DNA of 64,000 bases from Panagrolaimus kolymaensis. Taxonomy: Eukaryota > Nematoda > Chromadorea > Rhabditida > Panagrolaimidae. Positions 60,108 to 64,000 of the stretch are shown here, one piece after another. Within the stretch, counting starts at the first letter, position 1, and every line of letters begins with the position of its first letter. Location of the stretch: NCBI GenBank assembly GCA_028622995.1, contig JAJQJQ010000023.1:1302001-1366000 (forward strand), read 5' to 3'. The position numbers and the translations under genes are program-made. The notes under the pieces were generated by a model, which worked only from the letters and a program-made list of their open reading frames with translations, searched no databases and was not told the origin of the DNA.

Positions 60108-62528
60108 ATGAGCGATGGAGTTTTATTATCAACAAATTTATCTGAACTTCCATATGGATTATTTCATGGTTTATCTTTATCTCTTGAAAGTGGATCACTT
60201 TGGAGAATAATATGCAATGATGTCGATGATACAGTATTTTGTTTAAAGTTAGTCAAAAAACAATTGACAGTTTTTATTTATTTATTTTTAGTTCAACAGA
60301 TGTTGAACGATTCCAAAAACTCAATGATCCTGGAGCTCAATATCTTCGATACCTTGGAAATCGAGGACTAACAGTTGAAAAATTACTGAAACGGCTCCAT
60401 ATCCTTGCTAAAGTTCATGGCCCAATTATGGATCGCCCGCAACTTTTATTACATAGAAAATTTTGTCCTGTAATTTGGTCAAGAAAAGAACAAATTCGAG
60501 TTTCCATTGTTGCTGATGGGACCCAACTTAAACTTGAATGCAAAGCCAATGGCTTTCCAGTGCCAAGATATGAATGGAGAGAAAATGGACAAGTTATGGC
60601 TTGTGGAACTGTAGCAACATTAATAATTATACGGTCTTTAGAATTAATTATTTAATTATATTAAAAATAAAACTCTGAAGTTTTAGATGCCCATGTACAG
60701 CAAGAAATGTATTTAATTGTCGTGTATATAATTATATTGAAGACGGTCAAGCATATACGGATTTTTATAAAGCTCATGGGAAAATGTTTGAATCAGAATT
60801 GATTTCAGATATTGTTGATTTGAGTAATTTTGTTTCAGTGCAAAATCCAAGTAAGTCTCTACCGTCCAAATTATTTTGTTTTTCAAAAAAAAAATTTTAT
60901 AAATTTTTTTAACGATCCAAATTTTTTTTACAACAATTTTTATTTGTTTACGTTTTAAGATTGTCAACAATGCAATATAAATGATTTGGACCGAATATAC
61001 AATAAGTTGGTGAATGGAATAAATAATGATAGCCCAAATAATGTTCCTGAAGCTCCACCCGAGCCAATGTTAGACACAATGGATTGCACCACCGCGGTCG
61101 TGGCTTCAGATAAAGTTGCTTTGATTATCAGCAATCGAACATATGCACCAAATATGTCAAATTTAATTACACCTCATTGTGATGCAGAAACTTTAGCAGA
61201 AATTTTACAACAAATGAAATTTAAAACAGTTACATTGGGTGATTTAAAATTGGAGGAGATGAGATTTATTATAAAAGAATATAGAAAATTATTAGGTGAA
61301 GGAGTTTATGGTAAGAATTTTTCTTTGAGATTGGAAAGGAAAATGAAAGCTTTTATTTTTTACAGCTGTATTTTATTTTGTTGGACACGGATTTGAAGCC
61401 AATGGTCAATGTTATCTCCTCCCCACCGATGCTCCAGGTCATACTTATGGTCCACAACATTGTATTTCAATGGATTGGGTTTTATCGATGTTTAGTGATT
61501 ATAGTCCGGCATTAAATTTAATTTTGCTTGATATTTGTCGAAAATTTTTACCGTAAGCAACTTTCTCGTTTAAAATATTCAGGAATTAAAAAGTACATTT
61601 CCAGATCAGATTTAGATTTATTTACAAGTTATGCGGAACAATACCGAAAAAATGCTAAAGTTAATCGCAATACTGTTTATGGTTATGCAACGTAAAGCTT
61701 TGATGACGACTTTGCTAAAATAAAAAATTTAATTTCTTAAAATTTTAGAAGTGGCGGGGTTGGAGCTTATGAAGTTAAAGGTGAAACAAATGGAGTATTT
61801 ATGAAATATTTTAAAAATCGAATTGTTAATCAACAACCGATATTAGAAATTTTAAACAGAGTTTTTCGAGGTCTATTTTTATTTTAGCTATCCAAGGAAA
61901 AATCTCAAATTTTTTTAGATATTGAAAAAGATAAAAAAGTTCGAGATTTTCAAATTCCTGAATTGCGTTCAAATTTAACAAAGCCTCGATCACTTTATGA
62001 TCCATTTGTTGTTGATGGACATACAAATAGTTTTGAAAATCATACCATTCATTGGAGACTCATGCATGGTAAATTTTACTTTTCGCTTAAATATTCCTAC
62101 CAATAAAAACATTTTTAGAGCTTCCAAATCCAGTGAAATTAAAATTTGATGAACAAAAAGTAACTGTAATGATTTGGTTTGATTTTTGTGGTCATTTTAC
62201 GAACAAAGCTTATGCATTTTCAAGTGTTGGGGATATAAAAAATGTAGATGATGAAGATAATTGTGATGATAATCCACCATCAGAACATGCCCAATCATTT
62301 CAAGCATATCTTAATTTTCCATCTGAATTGGATGTATCAAATCCAAAAACTTATTGCGATGATGAAGAAGGAGAATCTCTATGTATATTGGTATCAAATT
62401 TGCAACGAATTAAAGGTGAAGTTACGTGTATCGTGGAATTAAAAGCTAAAAGTGATATTGAAACTATTGTGGCTTCAAAGCAAGCGAATATAGGACATGT
62501 TTTAATTACTCGGCTTTTTGCTAATTGA
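60108..62528 (+). CDS. malt-1: MALT1 paracaspase
   Basis: Nine exons (60108-60247, 60292-60633, 60687-60850, 60960-61310, 61366-61552, 61605-61691, 61749-61870, 61919-62068, 62119-62528) give 650 aa. The N-terminal region (about 1-105) is death-domain-like. It is followed by an Ig-like segment (RVSIVADGTQLKLECKANG to FNCRVYNYI). The caspase-like domain starts near 266 (DKVALIISNRTYAP); the catalytic dyad is His340 in YFVGHGFE and Cys390 in LLDICRK. A second Ig-type domain fills the C-terminus. The exon 2 donor (CG-GTCTTT) is weak, though it is the one that keeps the frame. Paracaspases cleave after arginine. Vertebrate MALT1 works with BCL10/CARD proteins in NF-kB signalling, which nematodes largely lack. 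Confidence 0.94.
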
Positions 62529-62710
62529 TCTCTAATATTTTTTAATATTTGTATTGTTGTTTTTGTTAAAGATGCGGGTTAAAAGGAATTATTAAAAAGA
62601 TATTTATTTTAAAATAAAAACATATTTTATTTAAATTATTAAAAATTATTATTATTATCCAAAGTATGAACGCATAAATGTGAATGAAAGATTATTATTA
62701 AAAAAATATT

Positions 62711-64000
62711 TTATAAGTAGCGTTGATTGCTATAACCCTGTTGAGGAGGTGCTTGGGGCTGTTGTTGTTGAATGGGTGGTGCTTGATATGTTTGTTGGGG
62801 TTGTGGAGCTGGAGGTTGTTGTTGTGGAGCAGGTTGTTGTCCATATGATTGTTGAGGCTGTGGAGCTGGTGGTTGTTGTTGATGAGCTTGAGGCTGTTGG
62901 GGAGCTCCATATGATTGCTGTGGTTGAGAAACTGGAGGTTGTTGTTGAGGGGCTAACTGCTGATATGGACCTTGTGGCTGAGGTTGAGGTGCTGGAGGCT
63001 GTCGTTGAGGAGCAGGTTGATAAACTTGTTGTTGAGGTTGAGGCTGGGGTGCAGGTGGTTGTTGTTGAACAGGTTGGCCATATGGTTGAGGTTGTGGTTG
63101 AATAACTGGAGGTTGTTGTTGAACTGGGGCTCCATAAGATTGTTGTGGCTGAGGTTGAGGGTGAGGTGCTGGTGGTTGTTGAGCGGGTTGTTGAGATTGT
63201 CCATAAGGAGTTTGAGATTGGATTTCAATTGGTGCAGGAGGTGATTCTTGAATGATGATTTCGATTTCACCAAATTCAGGGCAAACATCAATTTCAACTT
63301 TAGGAGCGCATTTAACAGTTTTAAGATTAAATGCATGATCCTTGGGACACATGAAGTCATAAGTTTTCTTGGTAGCGCATACGAAGAAAAAGCGACTACA
63401 TTTGCGACCATAGATGCCATTGGAAAGCATAGCACAAGGGTTATTGGGTTGAGAAGGTTCTTGTTGAGCAGGTTGGCTTTGACCATAAGAACCTTGAGAT
63501 ACTGGAGGTTGTTGTTGTGGAGCTTGTCCATATGGTTGTTGTGGAAGTTGGATGGGGTTTTGGAACCTAAAAACAGAAGTTTTTTGTCAACTTTATTATT
63601 TACTTTTAAATTAAAACTTACACTGGAGGTTTAGTTGGAGCAATACCACCGCATTCAACAACATTAGCTTTATAGTCACATTCTTCAGTAAAAGCACTGT
63701 AGAAAGTTCCAACGGGGCATGAGAGAGCTGTGGAAGTTCCTAGAAGGCAAATAAAATATTTCGCATTGCAACCACGAACATAGATGCCGTCCTTTCTATT
63801 GCTGCAATCAAATTCAGGTCGTGGTGGAGGTTGACGAGCTGGAGGTTTTTGTCCATAAGGTCCTTGAGATTGTGGTGGTTGTTGAGCTGGTGGTGGAATA
63901 GGTTTACGTCCGCCGCAACCAACAATTTCATTTTTGTGTCCACATTCACGGGTTTCTTGATCATAGAAAAGTCCCATTGGGCAATCTAATTTTGTTGCTC
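62711..64000 (-). CDS. Secreted chitin-binding (peritrophin-A, CBM14) protein, 5' part outside window
   Basis: Two exons visible on the minus strand: one running in from beyond 64000 down to 63622, and 62711-63566. Three chitin-binding type 2 domains can be seen: the end of one (DCPMGLFYDQETRECGHKN), a complete one (CSNRKDGIYVRGCNAKYFIC to VVECGG) and a complete one (CAMLSNGIYGRKCSRFFFVC to VEIDVCPE). Each has the six-Cys pattern. Between them are Pro/Gln-rich linkers, and the C-terminus is a long PQ/PA-rich low-complexity tail (about 190 residues) ending in NQRYL. Likely an extracellular structural protein of eggshell, cuticle or pharyngeal lining, similar in style to cbd-1-type nematode proteins. 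Start and signal peptide lie outside the window. Confidence 0.9.
62718..63265 (-). repeat. Pro/Gln-coding low-complexity repeat tract
   Basis: Degenerate repeats of CAA/CCA-type codons encode units such as QQQPPAPQPQPQ and QQSYGAP, about ten times. Repeats of this kind usually vary in copy number between strains. Confidence 0.8.

Noticed and set aside
62680..63105. Val/Glu-rich plus-strand frame
   Set aside because: Antisense of the Pro/Gln repeat tail of the chitin-binding protein; low complexity only.
1..64000. CRISPR arrays, bacterial operons, riboswitches, tRNA or rRNA genes
   Set aside because: The window is eukaryotic and I found no cloverleaf-like tRNA, rRNA segment or spaced repeat-spacer pattern by reading.

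Overview
This is a eukaryotic nuclear window, AT-rich (roughly two thirds or more A+T). It has compact multi-exon genes, mostly 45-60 nt introns with TTTTTAG or TTTTCAG acceptors, and several start codons placed just after an unpaired acceptor, as expected for spliced-leader trans-splicing. The splice style and gene content (malt-1, fzo-1, Onecut/ceh-48-like, a chitin-binding eggshell- or cuticle-type protein) point to a nematode; I cannot name the genus from sequence alone. Exon structures were worked out by hand from splice sites and reading frame, and almost all close exactly in frame.

Layout. 448-about 6150: a Helitron on the minus strand with an intact 1466-aa Rep/helicase and a clear hairpin-CTAG 3' terminus. 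8307-20489: plus-strand NIM1 kinase, minus-strand SARAF, plus-strand heparan sulfate 6-O-sulfotransferase, TRAPPC5 and DNA polymerase gamma. 20490-27296: minus-strand divergent RPT2-like protein, a weakly HAT-like protein and an LMBR1-family membrane protein. 28794-38808: a composite second Helitron locus, an autonomous element with four about 800-bp non-autonomous units joined head-to-tail to its 5' end. 39230-50136: mitofusin (plus), RPN9 (minus), a small coiled-coil protein (plus), a WWOX-type dehydrogenase (plus), a GILT-like thiol reductase (minus) and ARV1 (plus). 50209-58611: minus-strand secreted cysteine-rich protein, methylmalonate-semialdehyde dehydrogenase and a Onecut transcription factor. 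60108-64000: plus-strand MALT1 paracaspase, then the 3' part of a minus-strand chitin-binding protein that runs off the window.

The host genes are mostly unrelated housekeeping and signalling genes: mitochondria (POLG, mitofusin, MMSDH), proteasome (RPN9 and the RPT2 paralogue), secretory pathway (TRAPPC5, HS6ST, ARV1, SARAF). They do not form an operon-like pathway.

The two most notable observations are the following. (1) The Helitron tandem locus, where each 3' end (CTTG) abuts the next 5' end (TCTACC) with no spacer, as expected from rolling-circle replication. (2) An apparently intact 486-aa RPT2 paralogue that has lost its OB domain, the Walker A glycine, the pore-loop aromatic residue and one arginine finger, but keeps Walker B and the C-terminal ring-docking tail: a candidate proteasome pseudo-ATPase fused to an unrecognised N-terminal domain.
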